Positions 44,924 to 56,474 of a stretch of DNA of 64,000 nt are shown in pieces. This DNA comes from Graphilbum fragrans. Its lineage: Eukaryota; Ascomycota; Sordariomycetes; Ophiostomatales; Ophiostomataceae. The stretch lies in the NCBI GenBank assembly GCA_001513895.1, contig LLKO01000023.1, positions 448,468 to 512,467 on the forward strand, in the 5' to 3' direction. Numbering within the stretch: the first letter of the stretch is position 1; each line of letters starts with the position of its first letter. A program made the translations under genes and the position numbers. Under the pieces are notes generated by a model. The model did no database searches. It saw nothing but the letters and a program-made list of their open reading frames with translations, and had not been told where the DNA came from.

Positions 44924-47900
44924 CTACTCCTCCTGGTACGAGATCTTGCGCATCTCTCCCAGCTGTCGGCGGGCGCCCGACAGCGCGTTCTCCAGCTGCA
45001 GGATCTTGACCTGCTGCTCCATCTCGCGCACCTTGAACTCGTGGGCGCCCAGCTGCGTGTAGTCGACGTTGTCCTCGGCCGTGGGCCGCAGCAGCGACTG
45101 GACCTGGCGCACGAGCGAGCGGCAGGCGGCGCCGACGGCGCGGCTGGCAGTCTCCAGGCCCTCCTGCGTGCGGCTGTGCAGGCCGCCGACGGCACGCACG
45201 CGGCTGGCGGCGACTAGCTGCGCGGTGCTGGCGGCGACGTCGTTGGAGGCCACAATGAGCTGCTCGGGGCTGTTGCGGCCGGCCAGCACGCCGTCGGCGG
45301 TCTCGATGAGCGTGTTGGTGGAGGCGGCGACGGCCTTGGCGGCCGAGATGAGGCCCTCGGTCCAGCGGTTGTTCTTCTTGTAGAAGGCGGTGCGCGACGT
45401 CGTGCCACGGCCGGCCTGCACAATGTCGGCCTGGGCCGCGGTGGCGGCCCGCACGAGCTCGGCGACGGCCGTGGTGACGGCGCCCGCGGCATCCAGGATG
45501 GCCTCGTGCACCTTGACCTCGTAGGCGGCAAAGGGGTCGCGCGGCTTGTTGCGCAGGGCGGCCAGCCGCGCCGCCGCCGCCGCCACGGCGTCGGCGGCCT
45601 TGGCCAGCTCGCGCTCGACGATCTCGCCGGGGTCGCCGCCCTTGGCCAGCGTGAAGCCGCGCGGCAGGACGTCGACGAGGGCGTTGAGGGCCTGCAGGGC
45701 CAGCTGGACGTCGTTGTTGCCGTTGATGACGACGTCGGTCTTCTGCAGGGCGTCCAGCGACTCGGTGCGCCAGCTCTGCAGGTTGCGGAAGAAGCGCGCC
45801 GTGGCCTGCGCCGAGACGCGCGTGGCCTGCACCAGCTTGTCGTCGTCGGTGGTGCGGCGGGCAATGCCCTTGACGCTGGGCACCAGGTCGGCCACGGCGC
45901 TGGCGAGCGTGGAGATGTTCTTGGGCAGCTCGGCGAGCGCGGCCGGCGGCGTGTTGGGGCCGTCGGCGATGTAGTTATTGAAGGCGGTGGCGCACTCCAT
46001 GGCGGCCGACGACGCCTTTTCGACCTGCGACATCAGGTACGGCGGCATGGCCGACGGGTTGCCGGCGTGCAGCGTGGAGTCCAGCTCGTAGAGCGAGTCG
46101 TCCACGCGCGTGGCCGCGGCATCGAGGACGGCGTCGATCAGGTCGTCGAGCTTGGACACCACGAGCGAGTCGATCTCGTGGTTGGCGGACTGCCCCTCCT
46201 TCAGCACCTCCAGCTCCTCCAGCGCCTGGTCCATCCCCGCCTTGTAGACCGCCAGCTCGTCCTCCTTGTCGCGCAGCGCCCGCTCCAGGTCCGACGAGCC
46301 GCTGTTGAGCTGCCCGCGGGCCTCGTCCAGGTCGCGCGACTTGAGCCGCAGCGCCTCCTCCAGGTCCGCCAGCTCGCGGTGGTACTTGGCCACCATCGTC
46401 GACAGCTCGTTGCCCTTGGCGCGCTCCGCGTTGTCGGCGCGGTCCTGCGCCAGCCGCAGCTCGCGCTGCAGCCGCTCGGCCTCGTCCTTGTTGCTGCCCT
46501 TGACGCGGTCGCGGTCGTGCATCGCGCGGTCTCTCTCGCGGATCATGTCGGCCAGCTCCAGGTTCTTGGTCTTGAGCTCGCGCTCCAGCTTTTCGCGCCG
46601 GTCAATCGCCTCCTGCGCCGACGCCGCCTTGAGCTGCACCTGCTTGAACTTTTGCAGCAGCTCCAGGTGCTCTGTCCGCAGCTGCGCGTACAGCTTCGCC
46701 AGCGCCTCGTACTTGCTGCGCCACGTGTTCACCTGCTCCTGCAGCGACCGGATCTGGTCGTCCTTGGCCCCCTGCTGCCGCGACGCGTTTTCCTGCTGTG
46801 CCGCCAGCTCGCTCTCCAGCGCCTTGACCCGCGCGTCGTACTGCTGCAGCATCAGCTGGTCTCGCTCGTACTGCGCGCGCGCGTTGAGGTTTTCGCGCTC
46901 CAGCTCCGCCAGCCGGCCCTGCGTCTGCCACTGCGCCTGCTGCGCCGACAGCGCTTCCTGCTCCCGCCGCTGCTGCTCCGCCAGCGCCCGCTGCTGCTCC
47001 TCAAACTCCTGCTGCGCCCGCAGCGCCGCCTGCTGCTGCGCCAGCGCCTGCTGCGCTGCCCGTTCCTCCAGCACCCGCTGCTGGTCCGCAAACTCCTGGT
47101 TCTGCCGCTCCAGCTCGTTCTTCCAGAACTCCGACATGTCGTCCGGCTGCTCCGGTCCCGTCGGCGGCGGCGACGGCGCCCGCTCAATCTCCTGCTTCGG
47201 CCGCGCCGGCAGTGCTGGCGCCGTCGCCTCGTCCGCCAGCAGATTCGGCGGCTCCGGCGGCAGCTTCGGGATCGTAATCAGCGACGTCAGGTACCGCAGG
47301 TTCGAGCACTCGTAGTAGAACTTGACCAGCCGGTAATGCTCCGCATCGTATCTCTCGCGCAGCGGCTGCAGCACCTCGTCGTCGCCGGTGGCTGTGGGGT
47401 CAGCAAGAGGAGACGCAAGACAGCAATGGGAAAGACAAACACGTCACTCACATTGGTGCATCGCCCGCAGCATGCTCGTCGTAAACTTGTAGATCCCGTA
47501 GCTCTCCTGCACCAGCGGCACCAGCGCCGAAATCCGGCACTCGTTGGCCGAATGCCGGAAGTGCGCAAAGATGAGCTTCTGGAACGTGTCGATCTTGTCC
47601 TGCAGCGTCATCAGGTCCGAGATCACCTCGTAGCCCTCGTTCGGATCGTTGATCAGCTTCAGAGACAGGTACTCCTCGTACTCAAACGTCCCGTTGAACT
47701 TGGGGTGCTGGTGGTGGAACGCCAGCTTCGCCAGCAGATACCGCACGTATTCGTGGATCAGCGGCGCATACCCCCGCATCCCCCCGGCGCCCCGGCCCAG
47801 CGACTCAATCCACGACCGGTTCGCCATCGCCTCCCTCAGCGCAATCGGGTGGCCCTCCTGCAGCACCTTGTGGATCGTGATCAGCGCCTTGAAAGTTTGC

Positions 47901-48278
47901 ACCTCGTCCGCCATGATGGGTTGTCTGCTGGTTAGCATCTTGTTTGTGTTCTTGGCTCATCCGTTCTTCTGTTCTCTGTTCTTCTGTTCTCCGTTCTTCT
48001 GTCCTCTGTTCTTCTGTCATCTGTTCTTCTGTCCTCTACTACACCTACACTTTCATCCCTGCCCAAAAGGCAATCGACGACTTGTTGTCCCATGTGTACA
48101 CAATGCAGCTGCGCACATGCTTGCGCTTCGGTGCCGTTTCGTCCGTGTTCGTCGCTTTCTGGATGTTGATCGCCAGATCCCGGTCCGTCCTGCTCACACA
48201 TCATTAGCACTGCTCATCAGACACCAGCACCGCGCCTTCCACCGCCATCACATACTTGGCGTGGCCTTGCGTTGCCAT
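44924..48278 (-). CDS. SLA2: Sla2/End4/Hip1R-family endocytic adaptor
   Basis: Links clathrin-coated membrane to actin during endocytosis at the cell cortex. Four exons rebuilt from splice signals: 48256-48278 (23 nt, MATQGHAK), 48049-48189, 47452-47924, 44924-47391. Donors are GTATGT, GTAGGT and GTGAGT. All phases fit; 1034 residues, normal for the family. Domains: ANTH (about 1-290: TDRDLAINIQKAT, SCIVYTWDNKSS, MADEVQTFKALITIHK), Pro-rich linker, long central coiled coil (about 330-620, Q/E/R-rich heptads), and the C-terminal I/LWEQ (talin-like, THATCH) actin-binding module (about 790-1034), with a final LENALSGARRQLGEMR helix. In Pezizomycotina SLA2 is the classical flank of the mating-type locus, but neither neighbour here is a MAT gene. 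Confidence 0.95.
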
Positions 48279-49918
48279 CGTCGCCGAAACACCGCGCTGC
48301 GTGCGCGGAAACGCCGGAAAGCGGAAGCGAGCTGCAAGCTATCCTTTGCTATCTGCCGGACTGATGCGGGCGTACTTCGAGGGCGGGAAAAAAAAGTGCA
48401 AGGTAAAAAAAGGTTGCTTGGTTACCGAACAATGCAACTGCGCAGCCCAAAACGCGCTCTCAAAGACTGTCCGCACAGAGTGGGACGCCGATGGGCAACT
48501 TGCGTTGAAGAGGAAGAAAGCTGGGGGTGGGAGATCCTCTCTCCTCGAAACAAGCTTGTGGCGGAGCCACGCAAATTGCGGCGTCATCTCCAGGCGGCAA
48601 CCGGAAAAAAGTGGCTGCGGGCCCGCTTTTCTGCTATGAGCTCTGTCGCCGGCGCATCTTTTTAGTGTCGCCAGTTCTGGTCACCGGCCACGAGACTGGA
48701 AAAAAACAACACTGGCACGCGGCCACGAGCCGGATGCGCAGGATCTTGCTCTCAGGCTGTGAATGCTGTTCATTCTACCGCATATTCGAATGACATGCCC
48801 CACACCAGCACAAGACAGCCAACAATGGCTGTGTTGGCATTCTTCAACACACTACAACGGCATCGCAACTTGAAACCAAACACGCAGTACTATTGTACCT
48901 GCGACAGCTTCAAAGATGCATGTGAGGCACGGCTGAGGAAGTGCGCAACCTAGGCTAACAATACAATCACCCAGTACTAGACCGCACCACGACCCTAGCT
49001 ACGAGCTTCCTCCATTCTCCTGAACCGAACGAACGTCGAGTCGGCGCCGTCCTCTACCTTGTTCCCAATATTTCCGATGCCAACGTCCATGGCCAGCAAT
49101 CATCGCATGCGCCTACTGTATCGAGACAACCTACATGTATCTTGCGAGCCGCCTAAACATCTCTGTCACGGTCATTAAGGACCACGATCCGCGCTGCAAA
49201 AGCAGGGCTTTGAAACCTCTCACAACCAACTTGGCCGTCTTCCCCACGCAAATTCGGTTTTTCGATCCAGTTCTCTCTCCTCTCTACCTGCCGATACTGC
49301 CTTTACTTGTTTGTTGCCCGACACAATAGGAACCGCTCGAGTCTACGAACAGCCTAGGAACACCTCCATCTGCTCCCTACAACCTCGCAAGCTCGCCAAT
49401 ATGCCAGCTACTCGATACCCCGCCCAGAACGCCGCCACAAAAGAGAGGGAAAAAAGATGAAAAACAAAAACTAAGAAGAAAAAAGGAACAAAAAAGGAAC
49501 AAAAGAATCGTCTGGCGCAGCTCTAGCTGACACCATGCTGGACGACAAACGACAACCAAAGTCTCGTCTTCCGAGCCGTCTGCAGGAGCTCTAAAAAGAG
49601 CCCGTCGGCAGCACTGATCCCGAAAAGGGCAAATGGAAAGGAAAGGGCAGCACCGTGGAGCAGAGAAGCAGAGTCTATCCTTCGCCCACAAAATACATCG
49701 CACAAGGAGACAGCCATTGCAGGCAAGACATGCGGCTGAGATTCTATTGGCTGAATCATCAGTCACGTGTAGATAGCCCGTGTCGAATTTGTAGCTTGCC
49801 GGACTTTCACCATGTCCCCTGTATTCGTAGTTACAGTGGACAGGATCCACAATGCTATTTAGTCCCTACTTACTCGTACTGCCTAGCCCCTTGGCCGCTC
49901 TTACAATGAACACCCGCA
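48279..49918. other. Intergenic, divergent promoters
   Basis: Between SLA2 (-) and the APH-like gene (+), the usual place for a MAT idiomorph boundary. I see no HMG-box, alpha-box or other gene-like frame. Confidence 0.5.
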
Positions 49919-51432
49919 ATGGAGAAAGACAAGTTCCCTATTACGAGGGCGCAAAAGAAGGCTCGACGTGAAGAATTTATCGCCTCCATTCCCGCCGATG
50001 ATGTGTGCCGCCTAGCATCTAACTTTAGACTTGGGCAGCCTTGTCATGTTTTCCGAGATGTCGCCCACGGCAGCTTCAACGCATGCTTTTTTGTCGAGTT
50101 TGAGGATCGCACTCAGTGGGTTGTGCGCTTTCCTCTCGTGACCACAGTTTTTGATCCATGGCGGAAGATCTTAAATGAGGTCGCCACTATACGGTAATCC
50201 TCTTCTATTCTGTGGTGTTTTTTGTTGTTCTTTGGCGTCCTTTTTGTAGTCCGCCGGCGAACTTTGACGATTTCGTCTGTTCTAACTTCTTCACTGTAGG
50301 TACCTCGAAAAACACACCAAAATCCCCGTTCCTCACGTCCACGCATTCGGGCCGCAAGTTGCGCCAGATACCCAGAATCCCACCGGACTCGCCTACCTGA
50401 TTATCGGCTATGTGCCCGGAAAGCAGATCGACATTCTATCATTCCGCCGTGAAAAGACCCGGAAGCAGCGGGAGCACTTCTATGCGCAGTTGATCGACAT
50501 TCTGGCCGAGCTGAACGCCCAAACCTTTGACCACGCTGGCTCCTTGACTCTCGATGAAAACGCCTTGGACGCGCCTCCCATCGTGGGCGCCCTCTCGTCC
50601 ATGTCAATGAACGAGCTTAGCGTCCCTCTCGGCCGGCATGCCATCGAGTCCTCCACGTTTCGCTCGGCCATCGATTACGCTTTCCACCAATACCGCGTCT
50701 TGGACAAGATGTACCAAGAGCCGTACCACGACATGGAGTTTGATGACTGCCGACGCGAAGTGTTCGCCCTCGCTTCCGTCCAGGAGTACATCATGATTAC
50801 CGTGCGACCCGAGACAAACCATGGCCCCTTTGTGCTGAGCCACACAGATCTACGCTGGGCCAACATCATCGTCGATGACGACCTGAACATCCAGGGTGTC
50901 GTCGATTGGGAGTGGTCCTGTGTCGTACCCCAGCAGTTTTTCTTGCCACCCTTCTGGATTGCCGGCACGGACTTGCACTTTGTCACCGACACGCTTTTTC
51001 GGGCCGAGTTCGATGCTTTTTTTCGTCCTGTGATGAGACAAAAGGCAAAAGATTCACAAGCCTGCCACAACTTGATGGAGGTGTGGCCACGTGGATACAC
51101 CAAGTCCTTACAGCTCCCTATGGGTTTCCTTCTCCAACACCCCCCATATTTTACTGTGCTTTTCGCGCTCGGTATTTTCCCCATGTTCTACAAGAAGGGC
51201 GAAAGCAAGAAAGTAGTGGAACAGTTTTTTTGAACTTCATGGAGGCGTTGGCTCCTATGCCACAGACGCACAAGCACGATACGATCGAGCCATGGCATAT
51301 CGACAGTACTTGAGCGACAACAACTTGGAATGGGACGACGAAAAGTCACAAAATAGTGTGCTAGAAGATTTACAAGAGAAGCTAAAGAAGCTAGCTACTG
51401 ACCCAGACAACAAACACACGACGGCCAGCTGA
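49919..51432 (+). CDS. APH-family phosphotransferase, frameshifted near C-terminus
   Basis: Kinase-fold protein of the aminoglycoside/choline phosphotransferase superfamily, which in fungi is large and mostly of unknown substrate. Exons 49919-50193 and 50300 onward, intron 106 nt (GTAATC...CACTGTAG), joining ATIR to YLEKHTKIPVPHV. Motifs: FVEFEDRTQWVVRFP in the N-lobe; catalytic loop HTDLRWANI (His, Asp and Asn present); VVDWEWS metal-binding motif. The frame hits TGA at 51231-51233 inside a run of seven T (51225-51231). The next frame continues with family-like sequence (HGGVGSYATDAQARYDRAM, NLEWDDEKSQNSVLEDLQ) to TGA at 51430-51432. So a one-base insertion has removed 66 C-terminal residues, or the base is a sequencing error. 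The conserved catalytic core is intact. Confidence 0.8.
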
Positions 51433-51495
51433 AACAGCTACACGAAATATGCTAGACGTCGACAATGTCGTTCGATTTCCAGCCGCCCAAGTAAG

Positions 51496-51850
51496 TCACC
51501 CTTCAGTAAATGTTTCGAGAGCTGTCTTTTCTGTTTCCAGATCTTCCAGTTCCCTCTCCGCATTACTGATGGCCTCGGCCATGTTGTCAATTGTTTCCCG
51601 GAGTCTTTCTTTAGCCTCGGCAAGCGAAGTTGTTTCTCCAAGTTGCCGTACCCTTGTTGCCGACGATGCAGCCGAAGACAGCAGTTTCATAGTGTTTTCG
51701 TCCATCTGACTGAGCATACTCTCCTGACCATCAAGCTTTTCTTGCTCCTCTTGGATCCAATCTATCTTTCCCGGATCTTCTTTTCTAGCTCTTCGATCTA
51801 GGCAATGCGCATGTCGGTGATTTTGGGCATTCTGAAAGATGACACAAGCT
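51496..51850 (-). pseudogene. Coiled-coil protein remnant
   Basis: Helical, charged sequence (WIQEEQEKLDGQESMLSQMD, LRETIDNMAEAISNAERELE) ends at 51496. A plausible start segment (MPKITDMRIA, then IEELEKKIRE) lies upstream in another frame with in-frame stops. It looks like a small coiled-coil gene broken by a frameshift and nonsense codons. An unrecognised short intron is the alternative. Confidence 0.35.
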
Positions 51851-51864
51851 ATGCCTATTAGCAT

Positions 51865-53457
51865 TTGTATATTCTGGAGATCTAAATGAATTACTTACTC
51901 GGTTTCCTGTTTTTTTATGGTATTTGGCAAAAGGGCATCTCTTGTTTGTCGGTAGGGAGAAGGGTGCAGCCAGACTGAATTTATATTTACGAAAGAAATA
52001 TCCCGTTAGGCAGGCAACGAGCACAATATGTTTGATGCGCTGATAAGAAAGCAGCCACGATGGGCAATCGTACGTCTTGCTAGGCTTCCACCCTCGCCTT
52101 CCGCTTCGTTTTGGGAAGGAGGGGTTGCAGTGAGGTGCACAGCCGTGGACGCGACGTAGTGTTCTCATTGGAGGGCATTCACCCCCACTATGCTCCTGTA
52201 GAAGCCTATGACTAAAGAAGGGAGGATCTATTTCCTCGATACTTATCGTGCGAAAACCGCGACTTCGTAGTCACAATCCTACAGTCGTATCCTCCACTTC
52301 GTGTCCGCCTCTACGAGCAACAAGCTACCTGCTACGTCGGTGGGCATGCATTGTCTGTTGGCTATGAATTGCGGGCCACGCATATGAACGATCGTGGATT
52401 AAAACAGCGGAACATTAACCTGTCAATATTTCACAGCGAAGACCACGTCGTGCAGGCCTACAGAGTGGAAGCCAAGGACAACGTCGACACATGCATGCAA
52501 TGAACGAGATGGAAGCCTTGTTATCTAACTGTCAATAATCGAAATGTAACACCAAAGAGCGGGCGTTGGCGACGTCAGAAAAGTCGTGGTGCAGCTGCCA
52601 TTAGACACGTTGTCAGTGTTAAAAATTCCCAACATGATCGCTGCTGCGAAGGCCCTCAAAGGCTCCCAGCGGCCTAAAATCGGTACGCAGCCGTTCCACA
52701 GACCGACACAGCGGAAACCGGGTTTCGTAGCTGCAAGTGGACGACAACCCTTCCAGGTTCCGCGGTGCTGAAAGGTGGCCTCGCTAGTTCGAAGAGGGAA
52801 AAGAGGAAGAAAATGTCGACATACAACAAACGATGGGCCGTCATTTGAGGCGTCTCGTCAGCACGCATGGAAAGAAAGACGATGTACTCGCCATGTGGTA
52901 ACGGTAGAGGGACAGGCAGCCCTCGGCGCCAGCCGATTTGGCGTTGTTCTGCAACGAGCAGATAACCGCGTAGGGGCATCTCTGTGTTTGTATACCACAG
53001 TGATGAAGCTAGCCACAGCCTCCGCCACGGTGTTGGGCAGCCTCCGGCTCGACGAAGAGAAGGCCTTCTGTCATTTTCCTTGTGGCCAGCCTTGTGTAGC
53101 GAAGATGCCGAGCAGCGTGGACGCCGCCTCATGAGCAGGTAGAAGAGACAGCAAGAGGCCAGGCTGCAGGTGGAGTGAAATCTGCTCCTGAAGCCCAGCC
53201 AGTAATTCTGCGGCCACCGAATCCTCTGCAGTGGGTAGTCAAGGCAGCTAGGCGGGCACCGCCGCAAACTCGCCCGCAATGCACACGCGAGGCAGAGGGT
53301 GTGTCTGTTGACGCAGATGGTAGAGAAGCGAAAATGGCCGTACGGTATCGCAACGGCGTTGCCAGTGGCTCCCACCTAAACCGCACGGCGTTCTAGCAGC
53401 ACACATGCACGAACAGATCGTATCATCTTGATCGAAGGCGTAGGGTCCTATGGGGTG
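51865..53457. other. No supported gene
   Basis: Several short frames with no domain-like content. The GC level is lower and more variable than in the conserved genes. Possibly decayed sequence. Confidence 0.4.
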
Positions 53458-53815
53458 TCATAGACCAACGGCCAAGTGCTGTGTCTTGGAGTGGCTCGAA
53501 AGACGCGCATCCGGACTGAATCCGCCGTGGGCAGCCGGCTGCATTAAAAACTGCGGGAAAAAGAGTGAGCAAACGTAGAACACAAATACCTGGGATGGCT
53601 CCAAGATATCCGACTTGTCAAAGCAGGGGAGGAGGGGGTCGGCACGTGCACCCCAAATATCAAGCTCCCAGTCTTCGCCGCTGTCTTTGTTCAGAGGTCG
53701 GCCGATGTAACGACCTAGCCTGGACCTGAGCAGGTATAGTGAGAAGAGGAGAATAAAGAAGAAAGCCTTGGCAGCCTCCAAGCTCACCGATGCAGAAAGC
53801 GATGACTACGATCTG
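53458..53815 (-). CDS. Candidate small gene, exon structure unresolved
   Basis: Stop at 53458-53460. An ATG near 53813-53815 begins MQIVVIAFCIGELGG, a short hydrophobic leader, and runs into a GTGAGC donor. Downstream sequence LGRYIGRPLNKDSGEDWELD and IWGARADPLLPCFDKSDILE, then FLMQPAAHGGFSPDARLSSH, looks coding. It is split by GTATTTG...CCGCAG (39 nt), which may be an intron or be read through. The phases of the first join do not agree, so the gene is either misjudged or broken. Not recognised. Confidence 0.25.
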
Positions 53816-54169
53816 CATATGCAGCGAGAAAGTGGCCGGGGGAGCCCCTTATAGTCCTACCAAGTTCGCCTAACCTTTGAGGGCACTCGCCTGACGACTA
53901 TTAGCCATGTCGGAGTAACCCTGGGTTGTTGGCCTCTGATAGGCCTCTGCATTGTCAATCAGTCTGGATATGACCAGCTCAATTATGGTCAAATATTCAG
54001 ATTTTTATTTCGTACGGAGGGGAGGAGAGAGGGGAGAAACAACAATCTCACGAAGGCAGAAAATACAGATGTTAAGCATTACTTTTAGCATTGCATTTGT
54101 GACGTAAAATACTGGTTGGTTTCTACTCATCTTCATGACCATCACTGTGGTGTCACGCCTGTTAGAAAG

Positions 54170-54290
54170 AACCTCCACAGGGCTCGGCTACTGTAATTAT
54201 AGGGCTCGACTACTGTAATTACAGGGTACGACTTTCGTACTTACAGAACTCCATTATCATGCTTACAGGGAGTGACTTCTGTCTCATCAG
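54170..54290. repeat. Degenerate tandem repeat: ACAGGGCTCGACTACTGTAATT
   Basis: Four to five imperfect ~26-bp copies with core TACAGGG-CGACT-CTGTAATTA. Confidence 0.75.
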
Positions 54291-54654
54291 AAACCAATTT
54301 ATTACAACCACTAGCACATAAAACTACATACACGTATCACACAACACTAAGTACGAGTACGCCAGATTCACTACCGTTATACCACTTACAAATAATTGCA
54401 TGAAACCAGAATGTTTGTACTCGTTCGTATAGTAGGTTAATAGCATAAATCAAACTTATCAAGCCTTACCAGATCAAGTTCTGTCCAAAAAGCTGAACCT
54501 TATAAATTTTGCTGTTGAATGGCTCAATCATACAAATATGCTGTTAAATTTGTGTAGTTGGGTAGTGGAGGGAAAGATGCTGAGATGCTTTGTGTTAATT
54601 GCTGCTTGTACTGTAAATGCATACACCCAGCTAAAAGCGTAATAAGTTGGTCTC

Positions 54655-54795
54655 TAATGAGATAATTACAGGGCACAGCTTTCATACTTGTAGGGCTCGA
54701 CTCTCATACTACAAGGCTTCATTGTCATAAATACAAGGAAAGACTTCCACAATTACAGAGCAAGACTTCCATATTTACAGGGCACAGCTACCCCA
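54655..54795. repeat. Second cluster of the same ~26-bp degenerate repeat
   Basis: Five or so copies with cores ATTACAGGGCACAGCT, GTAGGGCTCGACT, TACAAGG and TTTACAGGGCACAGCT. Confidence 0.7.
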
Positions 54796-54872
54796 TAATT
54801 AGGTGGCGTTTTACCACTGAAGCAGACGCCCACGAATCTTCTTGCGATCAGGCACCAAACTTCACCACGATT

Positions 54873-55169
54873 ATGCTCTCGTCGCAATGCCACCACGTCA
54901 ACCAAAACAAGATCATTTTCAAAGCAGCGCCTTACGATGTCCTGTTCGTGGACCTGTCTCGGGGCGATACCAATCCTCTGCCGACTCCAAATGACATGGA
55001 CTGCCCCGAAGCTTTGCTTAAGGAGGGCACCCGCTGTCGCCTCGTGCGGATACAACAACGATTTATGATAAAGTTCGGCAATCTTGTCCACCCTATCGAG
55101 GCCCATAACATGCTATACGTAGCAAGGTCGACAACGATCCCAGCAACCAAATTCTGCGCCACTTATTAA
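54873..55169 (+). pseudogene. N-terminal fragment of an APH-family gene
   Basis: Open frame of 98 codons with family-like N-lobe sequence: CPEALLKEGTRCRLVRIQQR, FMIKFGNLVHPIEAHNMLYV, ARSTTIPATKF. The matching segment in fungal APH proteins leads straight into the IPVPKVYA strand and the rest of the kinase; here the frame ends at TAA and no C-lobe follows on either strand. Interpreted as a truncated copy. Confidence 0.55.
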
Positions 55170-56474
55170 CGTCTTGGGGAGAGCAGTGAAGAGGTGAGCG
55201 TTGCCACCGGGACAGACCAACCTGGCAGTCGCCGACACAGCCTGGCCATTTTTGAGTCGCCCACCCTGAGCTCACCTTGGAACGCCTAGGACGCAAGAAA
55301 GTTGGGCCACAGCAGGAGCAGTGTAGAGGTGCAGGCATGAGCAGGATGAGTACAAAACATGAAGTGCTGAATGGTAGGGTTCGTCGTTTGTATGCTGTGT
55401 CATCTACCGAATGACTGAAATTTCAGTAGGGATTTTCCCAGCCAAATCCCTCTAGGCCATACTGGAGATATGTTGACTGTATGGGCAGTGAAACTGTTGA
55501 TTTTCTGAGGCCGAAATGACGGCATGAAATTCGAGGAACGACCAGTCCCCACGGTCCGTTTTGAGACAAGAACCGGCTTGCCCTGCTTTTGTTGGCGCCA
55601 CAAGATGCATCACACGAGCGCGCAGCCGTGCACGACTGCAAAACGCCCAATACAATGTCCGACTACACGTATCCTACCTCCCCAGGCCAGATGACCACCA
55701 CGGCCACCACGCACCACTCTTTAGCACGGACAATTCCCACCGCTGCGAGAGCACGATGTCCGGGACAGGAAGTATTGCTGCTGTTTGCGGACTGGCTTCG
55801 TGCGCCGGTCTTCCACATGCAGGCACTGGCGGCCGATGATGGACCGCAGGATGCGCCGAAGGTCAGCATGGCGGCAGATGGCGGCAGCGCACGACGAGAC
55901 GGCAGAAGACGTGTGGCTAACAGGCAGTATGAGCGGGAGCCGGAGACAGGGCGGGACGAGAGACGATGTTGTGCTGTGCAAGGCTGTAAGCCGAACGGCG
56001 GCTTCTCATGGCGCTATCAATGCAACCGAGAGCGAACGACTAGTGCTTGCCGAGGAGGGGGGGCTTCGAGAGGGTCCAGAAAGGTGTCCCCTGGACGCCC
56101 ATAGACAAGGGAACGGAGCCACACCTTGCAAAAAGCTGCAAAATCTGCATTGTCCCAAATGGTTGACCACCCAAGCCGCCACGACGTCGGGATCCACTGC
56201 TCGGCCCCTCGGAGCCGCTAGAGCAGGGGTCCAGCCCCTGTAGTGGCAAGACGGCCGAGGCGACCACGGCCCAGGCCGCCACGCTAACGGCTGTCGAGCT
56301 TCGACGTCCCGCCCTTTGGCGATACAAAAGGTGGACCCTGTTGATAGGAGCGGGCGCTATTAGCCGTGAGAGAATCGAGGAGAGAAGCTGAGCGCAAGAC
56401 GGTACTGATACTGTTGTCGCAACACCACTCATTGCCATTCCATGTTCATGTTTCTCCAACACGGTCATCTCCGA
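55170..56474. other. No supported gene
   Basis: Short frames only. No domain or splice-consistent model found. Confidence 0.4.

Larger units (their letters stand above)
53816..54872. other. AT-rich gene-free stretch with two clusters of a shared repeat
   Basis: No frame of note. Repeat clusters at 54170-54290 and 54655-54795 flank about 370 bp of AT-rich DNA. Confidence 0.5.

Noticed and set aside
45506..47935. 809-codon open frame on the plus strand
   Set aside because: It is antisense to SLA2. GC-rich third positions keep the opposite strand free of stops; composition is Leu/Arg/Val-rich without domains.
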